From Parvibaculum sp. (GTDB taxonomy: Bacteria; Pseudomonadota; Alphaproteobacteria; Parvibaculales; Parvibaculaceae), in assembly GCA_019635955.1 (NCBI GenBank), contig JAHBYL010000025.1:1-38375 (forward strand): a DNA stretch of 38,375 nt, in the 5' to 3' direction. A program made the position numbers and the translations under genes. Below, piece by piece: positions 23,537-33,418 of this stretch (positions are counted from its first letter, which is position 1; every line of letters begins with the position of its first letter). The notes beneath the pieces were generated by a model. The model worked only from the letters and a program-made list of their open reading frames with translations, was not told the origin of the DNA and did not search any database.

Positions 23537-25346
23537 CAACCGCAACTTCATCATCGCTATTTTCCTGTCGGTCCTCGTCTTTGTCGGATGGCAGTATTTC
23601 GTGATCGAGCCGCAGGTCGAGGCCGAGCGCGCGCGGCAGGAGGCGGTTGCGCCTGCGCGCGATGACGCAGCGGCCGGACAGCCGGCGGCAACGCCCGGCG
23701 AGGCGCGCCTGCCAAGCGTCGACGAACCCGCGCAGCGCCCCGGACAGGCGGCCCCGGGGGGCGGTGCGCTTGCCAATGACGAGGCGCTTGGCGCGAGCCC
23801 GCGCGTCGCGATCCGTTCCGACGAGCTTGCCGGTTCGATTTCGCTGCGCGGCGCGCGTTTCGACGATCTGAAGCTGCGGCAGTACCGCGTGAGCACGGAC
23901 CCTGCGAGCCCCGAAGTGACGCTGCTCACGCCGGCGGGCACGCGCGCGCCCTACTTCGCCGAATTCGGTTTCATTCCCGCACCCGGCAGCAATGCGGCGC
24001 TGCCCGGCTCGCGTACCGAGTGGCAGCTTGCGGAAGGCGAGGTGCTGACGCCTTCGACGCCGGTGACGCTGCGCTGGGAAAACGGCCAGGGGCTCACCTT
24101 CCTGCGCACCATCTCGGTCGACGAGCATTTCCTTTTCACGGTCACGGACCGCGTCGAGAACAATGGCGCCAATGCCGTGACGCTCTATCCCTATGGCCTC
24201 GTTTCGCGCACAGGCCGCCCGGCCGGCAGCAGCTTCTTCATCCTGCATGAAGGCTTCATCGGCGAGTTTCCGAGCGTCGGCGAAGTGGCCCTGTCTTACA
24301 AGAATGCAGGCGATGACGGCCCTGTGAAGGTGACTGACACCGAAGGCTGGCTCGGCATCACCGACAAATACTGGGCGGCGGCAATCGTGCCGCAGACGGG
24401 CGAGAATTTCGTCGCGAATTTCAGCGCGCATCCCGACCCGACGATCGACAATTTTCAAGCAGATTTCCGCTACGCCGCGCAGGACGTGCCGGCGGGCGGT
24501 TCCGTCGAGATCGAGAACCGCCTCTTTGCCGGTGCGAAGGTGTCCTCCGTCATCGACAGCTATCATCAGGCCGGCATCTACAAGTTCAACCTGCTGATCG
24601 ATTGGGGCTGGTTCTGGTTCCTGACGCAGCCTCTCTTCAAGTTCCTGCACTATATCGCGCTTTATGTCGGCAATTTCGGCGTCGCGATCCTGATCGTCAC
24701 GGTCCTGATCAAGCTCGTCTTCTATCCGCTCGCGAACAAGTCCTATGTCGCGATGAGCAAGATGAAGAAGCTGCAGCCCGAAATGGAGAAGCTCCGCGAG
24801 CGCCACAAGGACGACCGGATGAAGCAGCAGCAGGAGATCATGGAGCTCTACAAGAAGGAGCAGGTGAACCCGCTGGCGGGCTGTCTGCCGGTACTGATCC
24901 AGATTCCTGTGTTCTTTGCGCTCTACAAGGTTCTCTTCGTCACCATCGAAATGCGCCATGCGCCCTTCTTCGGCTGGATCGACGATCTTTCCGCGCCGGA
25001 CCCAACCTCGATCTTCAATCTCTTCGGCCTCATTCCGTGGGATCCGCCTTCGCTTCTGCTCATCGGCATCTGGCCGATCATCATGGGCTTCACCATGTTC
25101 GTGCAGATGCGCATGAACCCGCTGCCGGCGGACCCCATCCAGGCGCAGATCTTCACCTGGATGCCAATCATCTTCACCTTCATGCTGGCCGGCTTCCCGG
25201 CGGGCCTCGTGATCTACTGGGCGTGGAACAACACGCTGTCTGTGATCCAGCAGGGCGTGATCATGAAGCGGCAGGGCGTGCCCATCGAAATTTTCAGCAA
25301 TCTCGGCCTCGACAAACTCGTGGGCGGCGGCAAGCCGAAATCCTGA
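23529..25346 (+). CDS. yidC: membrane protein insertase YidC
   Basis: 605-residue Oxa1/YidC-family insertase. The N-terminal anchor is NFIIAIFLSVLVFVGWQYF (5-23), followed by a low-complexity Ala/Pro/Gly linker and a large periplasmic beta domain (about 90-350). The C-terminal 60-kDa inner membrane domain follows, beginning near the WGWFWFLTQPLFKFLHYI helix. It contains the conserved KMKKLQPEMEKLRERHKDD cytoplasmic hairpin, the GCLPVLIQIPVFFALYKVLF helix and PAGLVIYWAWNN. It inserts and folds inner membrane proteins with or without SecYEG. The ATG at 23529 overlaps rnpA; an in-phase extension to 23457 was rejected because the anchor starts at 23529. Confidence 0.96.
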   Translation: MGDNRNFIIAIFLSVLVFVGWQYFVIEPQVEAERARQEAVAPARDDAAAGQPAATPGEARLPSVDEPAQRPGQAAPGGGALANDEALGASPRVAIRSDELAGSISLRGARFDDLKLRQYRVSTDPASPEVTLLTPAGTRAPYFAEFGFIPAPGSNAALPGSRTEWQLAEGEVLTPSTPVTLRWENGQGLTFLRTISVDEHFLFTVTDRVENNGANAVTLYPYGLVSRTGRPAGSSFFILHEGFIGEFPSVGEVALSYKNAGDDGPVKVTDTEGWLGITDKYWAAAIVPQTGENFVANFSAHPDPTIDNFQADFRYAAQDVPAGGSVEIENRLFAGAKVSSVIDSYHQAGIYKFNLLIDWGWFWFLTQPLFKFLHYIALYVGNFGVAILIVTVLIKLVFYPLANKSYVAMSKMKKLQPEMEKLRERHKDDRMKQQQEIMELYKKEQVNPLAGCLPVLIQIPVFFALYKVLFVTIEMRHAPFFGWIDDLSAPDPTSIFNLFGLIPWDPPSLLLIGIWPIIMGFTMFVQMRMNPLPADPIQAQIFTWMPIIFTFMLAGFPAGLVIYWAWNNTLSVIQQGVIMKRQGVPIEIFSNLGLDKLVGGGKPKS

Positions 25347-25349
25347 GCC

Positions 25350-26048
25350 ATGATGGAAGAGCCGGCGCAGGAAAATCCGCTCGACACGCCGGACATGGAG
25401 ACCGGGCGCTGGCTCTTTGCGCAGACCTGCGACTTCGTGCGCGGCGTCGTCGACATGAAGGGCCTGCCCCCCGGCGCGCTCACGGAGGTCGCCTTTGCCG
25501 GGCGTTCCAACGTGGGCAAGTCGAGCCTCATCAACGCGCTGACGGGCCGCAAGACGCTCGCCCGGACGTCGAACACGCCGGGCCGCACCAAGGAGCTCAA
25601 TTTCTTCGCGCTCGGGACGGCGGGGAAGCCTGCCGTGATGCTCGTGGACCTGCCGGGCTATGGCTATGCGCGCGAGACGAAATCGCGTGTGAACCAGTGG
25701 ACGGCGCTCGTCATGTCCTATCTCAGGGGCCGGGCGCCGCTGCGCCGCGTCTTCGTGCTGATCGACGCGCGGCACGGGCTCAAGGCGAACGATCACGAGG
25801 TCCTCGACATGCTGGACGAGACGGCTGTCTCCTACCAGATCGTGCTGACCAAGATCGACAAGCTGAAGACGGGTGAACTCGAGGTGCGGCTCGAAGAGGT
25901 GCGCAGTGCGCTCCGGCCGCATGTCGCCGCCCATCCCCGGATCGTCGCGACCTCGAGCGAAAAAGGCGATGGCCTCGCCGAGCTCCGCGCCGAGATTGCC
26001 TCGCTGGCCGATCCCGCCCTGCTGGGGTATAAACCGCGGGCAGATTGA
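25350..26048 (+). CDS. engB: ribosome biogenesis GTP-binding protein EngB (YsxC/YihA)
   Basis: 232-residue small GTPase. The P loop GRSNVGKS is at 51-58, the switch I region TSNTPGRT at 73-80, G3 DLPGYG at 100-105, G4 TKID at 167-170, and G5 ATSS follows. TPGRT and DLPGYGYA are diagnostic for the EngB family within the TrmE-Era group. It helps late assembly of the 50S subunit. The gene starts 3 bases after the yidC stop, so the two are co-transcribed. The N-terminus is about 30 residues longer than the shortest family members, which is common in alphaproteobacteria. Confidence 0.95.
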   Translation: MMEEPAQENPLDTPDMETGRWLFAQTCDFVRGVVDMKGLPPGALTEVAFAGRSNVGKSSLINALTGRKTLARTSNTPGRTKELNFFALGTAGKPAVMLVDLPGYGYARETKSRVNQWTALVMSYLRGRAPLRRVFVLIDARHGLKANDHEVLDMLDETAVSYQIVLTKIDKLKTGELEVRLEEVRSALRPHVAAHPRIVATSSEKGDGLAELRAEIASLADPALLGYKPRAD

Positions 26049-26086
26049 CCCCGGACCGCCGGGGCAGACGGGAAGGCGCAGGGACG

Positions 26087-26989
26087 ATGGCGGACACCAC
26101 GAAAAGCGAAGACCGGAACCTCGAAAGGGCGCAGCTTCTTTCCGAGGCGTTGCCCTATATGCAGCGCTACGACAAGCGCACCGTGGTCGTGAAATATGGC
26201 GGCCATGCGATGGGCGACGAGGCGCTGGGCGCGGAGTTCGCGCGCGACATCGTGCTGCTGAAACAGGCGGGCCTCAATCCCATCGTCGTGCATGGCGGCG
26301 GGCCGCAGATCGGCTCCATGCTGAACCGGCTCGGCATCAAAAGCGAGTTTTCCGGCGGGCTGCGGATCACCGACAAGGCAACCGTCGAGATCGTCGAGAT
26401 GGTTCTCGCCGGCTCGATCAACAAGCAGATCGTGGCGCAGCTCAACCAGGCGGGCGGCCGCGCCGTCGGCCTTTGCGGCAAGGATGGCAATCTTATCGTC
26501 GCCCGCAAGGTGGAGCAGAAGATCCACGACCCTGAGTCCAATATCGAGAAGATTCTCGATCTCGGCTTCGTCGGCGAACCGGCGAAGATCAATCCGGAAA
26601 TTCTCGAAGTCATCCAGAAGTCCGACATCATTCCGGTGATCGCGCCGATCGGCGTTTCGGCTGACGGGCACACCTACAATATCAATGCCGATACGGCGGC
26701 GGGCGCCATCGCAGCGGCGCTCGACGCGGCGCGGCTTCTGCTGCTCACAGATGTCAGCGGCGTGCTCGACAAGCAGGGCAAGCTCATCGAGGAACTCACC
26801 GTCGATCAGGCGAAGGCGCTGATGCAGGACGGCACGATTTCCGGTGGCATGATTCCGAAGCTCGAGACCTGCATCGAAGCCGTCGAAGGGGGCGTGGAAG
26901 CAGTGGTCATTCTGGACGGTCGCGTGCGCCACGCCGTGCTGCTTGAGCTCTTCACCGAACATGGCGCCGGCACGCTGATCCAGCGCTGA
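26087..26989 (+). CDS. argB: acetylglutamate kinase
   Basis: 300-residue amino-acid-kinase-fold enzyme for the second step of arginine synthesis, phosphorylating N-acetylglutamate. Visible motifs: [12 protein letters not shown] (33-44) with the catalytic Lys, [10 protein letters not shown] (about 80-89), a [13 protein letters not shown] substrate stretch, [14 protein letters not shown] and [11 protein letters not shown]. The N-terminal helix [13 protein letters not shown] is the extension seen in arginine-sensitive hexameric enzymes, so feedback inhibition is likely (inference). The ATG at 26087 follows a GCAGGGAC sequence; the upstream TTG at 26045 inside the engB stop gives an unlikely leader. 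Confidence 0.95.
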   Translation: MADTTKSEDRNLERAQLLSEALPYMQRYDKRTVVVKYGGHAMGDEALGAEFARDIVLLKQAGLNPIVVHGGGPQIGSMLNRLGIKSEFSGGLRITDKATVEIVEMVLAGSINKQIVAQLNQAGGRAVGLCGKDGNLIVARKVEQKIHDPESNIEKILDLGFVGEPAKINPEILEVIQKSDIIPVIAPIGVSADGHTYNINADTAAGAIAAALDAARLLLLTDVSGVLDKQGKLIEELTVDQAKALMQDGTISGGMIPKLETCIEAVEGGVEAVVILDGRVRHAVLLELFTEHGAGTLIQR

Positions 26990-27002
26990 GCGGTTTCCCG
27001 TC

Positions 27003-27060
27003 CGTGTCATGGGTGTTAAGCTTGCCTCTCGCTACGGGGGCGTCCCTTGTCCATGACACG
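27003..27060 (+). promoter_or_regulatory. inverted repeat enclosing the DUF1036 gene start
   Basis: CGTGTCATGG (27003-27012) and CCATGACACG (27051-27060) are perfect 10-base reverse complements 38 bases apart. The right arm contains the ATG at 27053. Three G-U pairs could extend the stem inward. The enclosed loop carries the only ribosome-site candidate (GGGGG near 27036-27040), which can itself pair with a nearby CCC. In RNA this would bury the start codon; in DNA it could be an operator. Confidence 0.5.
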
Positions 27061-28054
27061 TTGTTTGCAGATCGGCATCGCCGGCTTTCTTTGCTGGCTT
27101 CTTTTTCCGGCGCCGGCCCATGCCGACTATAACTTCTGCAACCGCACCAGCTACGTGCTCGATGCGGCGATCGGCTATCACGATGGCGAAGTATGGAAGA
27201 GCCGCGGCTGGACGCGGCTGCTGCCCGGCGCTTGCGAGAAAGTGCTGCAAGGCGCTGTCGGGACGAGCGACTATTATGTCTTCGCGCGATCCTTCGACGG
27301 ACACAGAGGCAGCACAAAATATTTCTCCGGCAATACCGGTTTCTGCATCGTCGAATCCTCCTTCGACATCGAGAACCGGGAACAATGCGCCATTCGGGGC
27401 TTCGATTCAGCGGACTTCCTTCACGTCGAAACCAAGGCGGGACCCGACTGGACGACGAGCTTTACCGAAGCCTCCGACTACAGCGCGGAGGAAGCGCGCG
27501 TTGCCGGCACGCAGCGCCTGCTGATCGATCTCGGATTCGCGTTGAAGGAGGTGGACGGGATTGCGGCCCGCAACACGCTGCGCGCGGTGCAGGCCTTTCA
27601 GCGGTCTGAAAACCTGGCACAGACGGGCACGATCGACGACGGCCTGCTCGGCCAGCTCACGGCGCAGGCATTCGAGGCGCATCAGCGGGTAGGGCTCGAT
27701 TTCTGCAATCGCACAGAGGAACTTGTCTGGGCGGCAGTCGGCTATCGCAGTGGTGGCGAGGACATATCGAGCGGTTGGATTCGCATCGAACCCGGGAGCT
27801 GCCGCAAGGCGATAAAGGGGAAACTCGCCGCGGACGACTATTACGTCTATGCCGAGGCGATAGACGACACGGGCAGCGTCGCGAGGCGAAACGGCGAACC
27901 TCTCATCTGGAGTGGCGAGCGCAGCTACTGCACCAAGCCCACACGCTTCGAAATTCGCGGGCGCGAAAGATGCGCATCGCGCGGCTTCGATGAAAAGAAC
28001 TTCCGGCGCGTGGAAACCGCGGGCATAGACTTCTACGAAGTCACGCTCGACTAG
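27053..28054 (+). CDS. secreted protein with two DUF1036 domains and a peptidoglycan-binding domain
   Basis: 333 residues. A signal peptide spans about 1-24, ending PAHA before DYNFCNRT. The first DUF1036 copy (about 25-125) and the second (about 215-325) share FCNRT, a following A-x-G-Y stretch, GW-x-R/I, PG-x-C, DYYV and C-x-R-G-F-D segments with conserved cysteines. Between them (about 145-205) lies a PG_binding_1-like unit: TQRLLIDLGF..EVDGIAARNTLRAVQAFQRS. It is therefore exported and probably cell-wall associated; its role is unknown. A TTG six bases upstream (27047) has better ribosome-site spacing and may be the true start. Its stop shares the CTAG tetranucleotide with the convergent DUF2336 gene. 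Confidence 0.82.
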   Translation: MTRCLQIGIAGFLCWLLFPAPAHADYNFCNRTSYVLDAAIGYHDGEVWKSRGWTRLLPGACEKVLQGAVGTSDYYVFARSFDGHRGSTKYFSGNTGFCIVESSFDIENREQCAIRGFDSADFLHVETKAGPDWTTSFTEASDYSAEEARVAGTQRLLIDLGFALKEVDGIAARNTLRAVQAFQRSENLAQTGTIDDGLLGQLTAQAFEAHQRVGLDFCNRTEELVWAAVGYRSGGEDISSGWIRIEPGSCRKAIKGKLAADDYYVYAEAIDDTGSVARRNGEPLIWSGERSYCTKPTRFEIRGRERCASRGFDEKNFRRVETAGIDFYEVTLD

Positions 28055-29325
28055 GCAGGCCCCGCAGCGGGCGCAATGCCGAAATATTGCAGGTGCCACG
28101 CAAGTTCGGCCTCGCTCATCGGATAGTCGAAACCCTCGCGCGGCAAAACGAGGTTTGCCGAAGGCACGTGCGCAATATGGGCCTGGATGGCGAGCGCCGT
28201 GCGCATGGAGAGGCCCGCCTTCCAGCAGAGCGCCGTAATGCCGCGGCCGCTTTGCGCATCGAGCACCATCTCGATCGTACCGGCGGCCACGCCGGTCAGA
28301 AGCGACAGCGCCGTCACCACAGGCTCGCGGCGTGCGATGGTGGCGGCACCGGTCACGATGTCGTCGCCGAGATCGCCCTTGGCATAGGCCTTGCGCACCG
28401 CCTCAACCGTGACATGCCTGCTGGCATCGATCTCGTCTTCAAGAGCCGCCTGCGCCCTCGCCTTCAGCCACTGGGAGGTTTCAGCGTCAAGGCCGTTTCG
28501 CCGCGACAATTCGTCGATCAGCGCGCGCGATACGAAAGTAGCGATGCGACGGATGGCGCGGAGAGAGAGATCGGTGCGCATGACGAGCGGGCGATGCAGA
28601 GCCTCGATGCCGGCTGCCCGCGCGAGGACATGATTCAGCGTTTCCTCGCGAATCTCCGCTTTCGGATTGGCAAGGAGGGCCGCGACGGCCGGAATGTCGA
28701 GAGAGGCGACGATGGCCTCGGCAACGTCGCCACTCAGCCCGTCGCGGTTCGCAATCGCCTCGATCGCGCCGCGCACACGGGTGGTCGCCACGATCTCGAT
28801 CAGGTCTTCATCGGAGAGAAGAGGCGAATATTGCAGGATTGAGCCGCAGACCACGATTTCCGCATCCCGCGCGAGGCGGAGCGCAAGGCGCTTCGGAAGC
28901 GTTCGGCTGGAGGCGAGTTCGCGGGAAATGACCGCGCGCACGCGTGGCAGTTCATCCTCGGCCAGACGCTCGAGAAGTGCGACCGTCTTCTGCTGAAGCG
29001 AGGTCAGCTCGCCTTCCGGCATATCCGGCATGAGCCGCGCGATCTTTCGGGCAAGTTCCTCCCGAACTTCCGCATCCGCGTCCGTCCGCAGGAGTTCGTT
29101 CGCCTGCATCGGCGTCGCCGGATTCGCCGCCACGAGGCCACGCACCCCGGCATCGTCGTCGCAGGCGAGGTAGTAAAGCGCCTCGGGCGGCGCATCCTCG
29201 CGTCCGGCGAGCTCGCGTTTCACTTCGAGCTGATGACTTTCGAGAACCTGACGTGCGTCCTCGTAGCGAAGCTCCGCTGGAAGCTTCCGCCGGCCGAACA
29301 GACGGGAGAGCAGGCCGAACGCCAT
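28051..29325 (-). CDS. DUF2336 domain-containing protein
   Basis: 424-residue, almost entirely helical, cytoplasmic-looking protein with no signal peptide or membrane segment. Repeated helix pairs such as DAGVRGLVAANPATP, DADAEVREELARKIA and LPRVRAVISRELASS resemble HEAT-type units in the first half. The DUF2336 region covers roughly 80-330. The family is mostly alphaproteobacterial and of unknown function. The N-terminus MAFGLLSRLFGRRK is short and basic-amphipathic, so membrane-surface contact is possible. It is convergent with the DUF1036 gene, sharing stop codon bases, and divergent from the nucleotidase gene across 112 bases. Confidence 0.82.
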   Translation of the reverse strand: MAFGLLSRLFGRRKLPAELRYEDARQVLESHQLEVKRELAGREDAPPEALYYLACDDDAGVRGLVAANPATPMQANELLRTDADAEVREELARKIARLMPDMPEGELTSLQQKTVALLERLAEDELPRVRAVISRELASSRTLPKRLALRLARDAEIVVCGSILQYSPLLSDEDLIEIVATTRVRGAIEAIANRDGLSGDVAEAIVASLDIPAVAALLANPKAEIREETLNHVLARAAGIEALHRPLVMRTDLSLRAIRRIATFVSRALIDELSRRNGLDAETSQWLKARAQAALEDEIDASRHVTVEAVRKAYAKGDLGDDIVTGAATIARREPVVTALSLLTGVAAGTIEMVLDAQSGRGITALCWKAGLSMRTALAIQAHIAHVPSANLVLPREGFDYPMSEAELAWHLQYFGIAPAAGPA

Positions 29326-29437
29326 TCTCGCTCCGGGTCAGACTGAATAAATCGAGACCAGTGTCGGGCGGGGCAATTAACACTCGATTAATCTCCGGCC
29401 ACTTGCCAAGAAGGGCGTCAGGCGGCACATATTGGGC

Positions 29438-30166
29438 ATGGAGATGCCAGAAAAATCCCCCGTGCCTCGCGGCTTCGGCCATGTCGACACATGGATTTTC
29501 GACCTCGACAACACGCTTTACCCGCCGGCCTGCGATCTTTTTGCGCAGGTCGACCAGCGCATGACCGCCTTTATTGCCGACTATCTCGGCGTCGATGCAG
29601 CGGAAGCCAGGCGCATCCAGAAAGACTTCTATGTCGAGCACGGGACGACGCTTTCCGGCCTGATGGCCGTTCACGGCATGGAGCCAGCGGCCTTTCTCGA
29701 TTTCGTCCACCGGATCGACGTTTCGGGCGTCTCTCCCGATGCGCTTCTCGGCGAGGCGATATCGGCGCTACCGGGGCGGAAAATCATTTTCACCAACGGC
29801 TCCTGCGCCCATGCGGAGAATGTGGTCCGCCAGCTTGGCATCGACCATGCGTTTGACGGGATCTACGACATCGTCACGACAGGCTATGAGCCGAAGCCCC
29901 GGCGGAGCGCTTATGAGCGTTTCGTCGAGGCGAGCGGCATCGAGCCCACCCGCGCAGCGATGTTCGAGGACATCGCGCGCAATCTCGAAGTACCGCATCT
30001 CCTCGGCATGGTGACGGTCTGGGTGAAGCCCGGTATCCAGGGGCCGGAGCGGCATCACACCTATTCGCATGAGGGCGCGGAAGGCCCGCATATCCATCAT
30101 GTGACGGAGGAGCTTCCGGGCTTCCTGACCGAGACCTGCCTCGCTCCTTCAGCGGCGGCCAAATAG
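29438..30166 (+). CDS. pyrimidine 5'-nucleotidase (HAD superfamily)
   Basis: 242-residue HAD phosphatase of the Sdt1p/YjjG-like pyrimidine 5'-nucleotidase group. Motif I is FDLDNTLYP (21-29, nucleophile D22 and acid D24), motif II is IIFTNGS, the motif III Lys is in GYEPKPR, and motif IV is [12 protein letters not shown]. This arrangement with DNTLYP is diagnostic. It dephosphorylates nucleoside monophosphates such as UMP or CMP. The start is unsure: ATG at 29438 or 29444, with no strong ribosome site for either. In many alphaproteobacteria this gene follows argB; here two unknown-function genes separate them. The 3' end overlaps convergent mutL by 18 bases. Confidence 0.88.
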   Translation: MEMPEKSPVPRGFGHVDTWIFDLDNTLYPPACDLFAQVDQRMTAFIADYLGVDAAEARRIQKDFYVEHGTTLSGLMAVHGMEPAAFLDFVHRIDVSGVSPDALLGEAISALPGRKIIFTNGSCAHAENVVRQLGIDHAFDGIYDIVTTGYEPKPRRSAYERFVEASGIEPTRAAMFEDIARNLEVPHLLGMVTVWVKPGIQGPERHHTYSHEGAEGPHIHHVTEELPGFLTETCLAPSAAAK

Positions 30167-31957
30167 GCGTTCTATATCGGTGAGCTTCAGTTCGACATAG
30201 GTCGGGCGGCCGTGATTGCACTGGCCGGAATGAGGCGTCGCCTCCATCTCGCGCAGCAGGGCGTTCATTTCCTCAGCGGTGAGCCGGCGGCCCGCCCGCA
30301 CGGAGCCGTGGCAGGCGATGGTACCGCAGACCTCTTCCAGCCGTTCCTTCAGCGACAGCGCATCATCGAGCTCCGCCAGGTCGTCGGCTAGATCGCGCAC
30401 GAGCCCGGCGACATCGAGCTTGCCGAACAGGGCTGGCACTTCGCGCACGACGACGGCGCCGGGGCCGAAGCCTTCGAGCACGAAGCCAAGCTCGGCGAGC
30501 TCGCTCGCGCGGGCCGCAACACGCTCGGCCTCCGCCTCGTCGAGATCGACGACTTCGGGAATGAGTAGTATCTGGCGGGCGACGCCTGTCTCCGCCATGG
30601 CCTTTTTCATCCGCTCGTAGACGAGGCGTTCATGCGCGGCATGCTGATCGACGATCACGATGCCGTCCGCCGTCTGCGCGATGACATAGGTTTCATGCAG
30701 CTGCCCGCGCGCGACGCCGAGCGGCATGTCGGGCGTGTCGGGAGCCTCCGGCGATGGCGCTTCCTCAACGCGGGCGGAATGGCCGCCAATAGTCGCAAAC
30801 GCACCCTGCCAGGCGCTTGCCGGCTCGGCGAAGCCGGGACGCGGCGGTGGCGACCAGCGAGGCGCATGCGCGTAGGACTGCGCGTGCATTTCCGGGCGGA
30901 GGGCACCAAGCGCGGCGCCCGCGACCGTCGTCGCGGCGCGATGGCCTGCGTCCGCAAGGGCATGTTTCAACGCGCCCACTATCAACCCACGCACGAGACC
31001 CGCGTCGCGGAACCGAACCTCGGCCTTTGCCGGATGGACATTCACATCGACCTCGCGAGGATCGAGTTCGATGAAGAGGGCGACCGCCGGATGTCTGTCG
31101 CGGGCGAGGAAATCCGCATAGGCGCCGCGCACCGCGCCGACCACCAGCTTGTCGCGAACGGGCCGCCCGTTGACGAAGAGATACTGCATCTGCGCCGTGC
31201 CGCGATTGTAGGTCGGGAGGCCGGCAAAACCTCGCAGCGCGATACCCTCGCGAAGCGCATCTATCGCCAGTGCGTTCTCCTCGAAATCACGGCCCATCAC
31301 GGCGCCGAGCCGGGCGAGCCTGCCACCCTCGCCCGGCAGTTCGGGCTCGAGGCGAAGCATGGTGCGCCCGCCGCTCGTGAGCATGAAACCGGTTTCGGGA
31401 TGCGCCATGGCGAGGCGTTTCACGATATCGGCGACGGCCTGCGCTTCCGCACGCTCGCTCTTCATGAATTTGAGGCGGGCGGGTGTCGCATAAAAAAGGT
31501 CGCGCACCTCGATCTGCGTGCCTGCGCGGCCGGCAGCTGGCTCGACCGCGCCGGTGCGGCCACCCTCCACGACGATCCGGTGCGCCTCGGCGCCATCGCG
31601 CGGGCGGCTGACGATCGAAAGCCGCGCCACCGCCCCGATCGAAGGCAGCGCCTCGCCGCGAAAGCCGAGCGTTGCAATGTCATGCAGGTCTTCGCGCCCC
31701 TCGCCATCGACGCGGAGCTTGGATGTCGCGTGGCGCTCCACGGCAAGCGCCATTTCCTCCGCATCCATGCCTATGCCGTCATCGCTCACGCGGATCAGGT
31801 CGCGGCCGCCGCCTTCGATCACGATATCGATATGGCGCGCGCCGGCATCGAGCGCATTCTCGACAAGCTCCTTCACGGCACTTGCCGGACGCTCGACCAC
31901 TTCGCCAGCGGCGATGCGGTTGATCGTTCCCTCGCTCAGGCGGCGAATGCGGCCCAT
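30149..31957 (-). CDS. mutL: DNA mismatch repair protein MutL
   Basis: 602 residues. The N-terminal GHKL ATPase motifs are ENALDAGA (33-40), DDGIGM (59-64), HATSKL (76-81) and GFRGEAL (98-104). The transducer domain ends near 330, followed by a Pro/Ala-rich linker. The C-terminal dimerisation domain carries the metal-dependent nicking motif [12 protein letters not shown] (437-448), plus ACHGSVRAG and GQCNHGRPT. The endonuclease form is expected in bacteria without MutH. The ATG at complement 31955-31957 lies 5 bases after the pgi stop; the frame stays open to 33256 through pgi, but that part is not MutL. A strong ribosome site is not evident, suggesting coupling to pgi. Confidence 0.96.
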   Translation of the reverse strand: MGRIRRLSEGTINRIAAGEVVERPASAVKELVENALDAGARHIDIVIEGGGRDLIRVSDDGIGMDAEEMALAVERHATSKLRVDGEGREDLHDIATLGFRGEALPSIGAVARLSIVSRPRDGAEAHRIVVEGGRTGAVEPAAGRAGTQIEVRDLFYATPARLKFMKSERAEAQAVADIVKRLAMAHPETGFMLTSGGRTMLRLEPELPGEGGRLARLGAVMGRDFEENALAIDALREGIALRGFAGLPTYNRGTAQMQYLFVNGRPVRDKLVVGAVRGAYADFLARDRHPAVALFIELDPREVDVNVHPAKAEVRFRDAGLVRGLIVGALKHALADAGHRAATTVAGAALGALRPEMHAQSYAHAPRWSPPPRPGFAEPASAWQGAFATIGGHSARVEEAPSPEAPDTPDMPLGVARGQLHETYVIAQTADGIVIVDQHAAHERLVYERMKKAMAETGVARQILLIPEVVDLDEAEAERVAARASELAELGFVLEGFGPGAVVVREVPALFGKLDVAGLVRDLADDLAELDDALSLKERLEEVCGTIACHGSVRAGRRLTAEEMNALLREMEATPHSGQCNHGRPTYVELKLTDIERLFGRR

Positions 31958-31962
31958 CGGCG

Positions 31963-33297
31963 TCAGGCTTTCCCTTCGGCGAGATATTTCCGAGCGAGAA
32001 TCTTTCCTTCCTCGACTGCAGGCTGATCGAACGGATCGACGCCCAGCATGCGCCCGGCGATGATCGTTTCCAGCATGAAGTGCATGAAAAGAGCGCCCAG
32101 CGTGCGCTCGTCGAGCGATGGCAGCATGAAGCTGCGCACAGGGCGGCCGTTCTTCACCAGCGTGTCCGCCGTTGCGCGCTGCTCGGCATCCACGAGATCG
32201 CCGATCCTGTGGCCGCCGAGAAAGGCGAACTCCGTCTTTGCCGCAACGTCCGCCAGCGCTTCGGCGCCCTTCCCTTTCGTATCGGTGAGGAAGAGGTTGA
32301 ACAGCTTGTCCTTCGGTCCGGCAAGCCAGAGCTGGAGCTGGCTGTGCTGGTCGACGGGGCCGAGCGCGCGCACGGGTGTCGTACCCCTGCCCTCCTTGCC
32401 GAGGCTTTCCGCCCAGAGCTGGCAATACCAGGCGAGGAAGCGATCGAGACGGTCCGCATAGGCCGCGACGACCGACATGGCGGCGCCCTTCTCGCGCGCC
32501 ATGGCGACCTGCAACGCTGCGCCCGCCGCCGGGGCGACATTCTTCGCGGGCGTGCCGTCGAGAACCTGTTTCAGCGCGGAAGCTGCACCCTTGCGTATCG
32601 CCTGAATGTCGAGGCCCATCAGCCGCGCCGGAAGAAGGCCGACATTGGTGAGAACCGCATAGCGCCCGCCGACGCCCGGATCGTGCTCCAGCGTCGGAAA
32701 GCCGTTCGCCTCGGCCAGCGCGCGCATGGGGTTCGGCTTGCCGTTCTTCGCAGGCTCCGTCAGCACCGCGAAATGATGCTTCATGTATTTGCCGCCGCCC
32801 GCCTTCTCGAGCGCGCTCATGGCGGCCAGCGTCTGGATTGCGGGTTCGACCGTGCCGCCCGACTTCGAGACGACAAGGAAGCGCGTGGTGCGCAGGTCGA
32901 GGGTACCGAGCACAGCCTCCATGGTCGCGGCGTCGAGATTGTCCGGAATATGGATATTCACGCCCTTCTGCCTGTGGGCGGGCGTGCCCCAGCCGGTGAG
33001 CTGCGCCAGCGCCTGCGCGCCAAGGGCCGAGCCGCCTATGCCGAAGATGACGATATCCGTGGTGTTGTTGAGGAGATGTTCGGCCACCTCCTCGATCCGC
33101 GCGAAATCTTCCGTGCGGGCCGGCACGCGGAGCAGCGGCAGCGCGCCGCTTTCGTGGACTTCGCGAAGCCAGACAAGCGCCTTCTCGGCTTCGGCCAGAG
33201 CCGCGGCAAAGCTTTCCTGCGAAAGCCCCTGCTCGCCGATCCGGTCCGAGAAGCAATTTTCGATAGATTGGCGGTAAGGCAGGTCAGGAACGGCCAT
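31963..33297 (-). CDS. pgi: glucose-6-phosphate isomerase
   Basis: 444-residue PGI, the short bacterial form (about 450) rather than the 550-residue enterobacterial type. Motifs: [13 protein letters not shown] for phosphate binding, [32 protein letters not shown], the QHSQLQLW helix, and the C-terminal signature [12 protein letters not shown] with the catalytic lysine. It interconverts glucose-6-phosphate and fructose-6-phosphate. The ATG at complement 33295-33297 gives a normal N-terminus; codons to 33525 were rejected. A small CTCGCG/CGCGAG hairpin (33331-33348) lies in the 121-base gap upstream. mutL follows after 5 bases. Confidence 0.95.
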   Translation of the reverse strand: MAVPDLPYRQSIENCFSDRIGEQGLSQESFAAALAEAEKALVWLREVHESGALPLLRVPARTEDFARIEEVAEHLLNNTTDIVIFGIGGSALGAQALAQLTGWGTPAHRQKGVNIHIPDNLDAATMEAVLGTLDLRTTRFLVVSKSGGTVEPAIQTLAAMSALEKAGGGKYMKHHFAVLTEPAKNGKPNPMRALAEANGFPTLEHDPGVGGRYAVLTNVGLLPARLMGLDIQAIRKGAASALKQVLDGTPAKNVAPAAGAALQVAMAREKGAAMSVVAAYADRLDRFLAWYCQLWAESLGKEGRGTTPVRALGPVDQHSQLQLWLAGPKDKLFNLFLTDTKGKGAEALADVAAKTEFAFLGGHRIGDLVDAEQRATADTLVKNGRPVRSFMLPSLDERTLGALFMHFMLETIIAGRMLGVDPFDQPAVEEGKILARKYLAEGKA

Positions 33298-33418
33298 TCG
33301 GTTCAATCCGGAATGAGGTGCGAATTCTGGCTCGCGGAATCGCGCGAGTTCGAGCCCAAGCGTAACAAGAAGCTCAACGCGCCACCAGCAGGCCTGTTCC
33401 GCCCTGGGAAACGGCCGC

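Noticed and set aside
23433..25934. 833-codon minus-strand frame antisense to yidC and engB
   Set aside because: No recognisable domain; covers strongly conserved housekeeping genes on the other strand.
31958..33256. MutL frame extended through pgi, suggesting a fusion
   Set aside because: The extension is pgi in the wrong frame; MutL begins at the conserved [10 protein letters not shown] start and pgi has an intact frame ending 5 bases before it.
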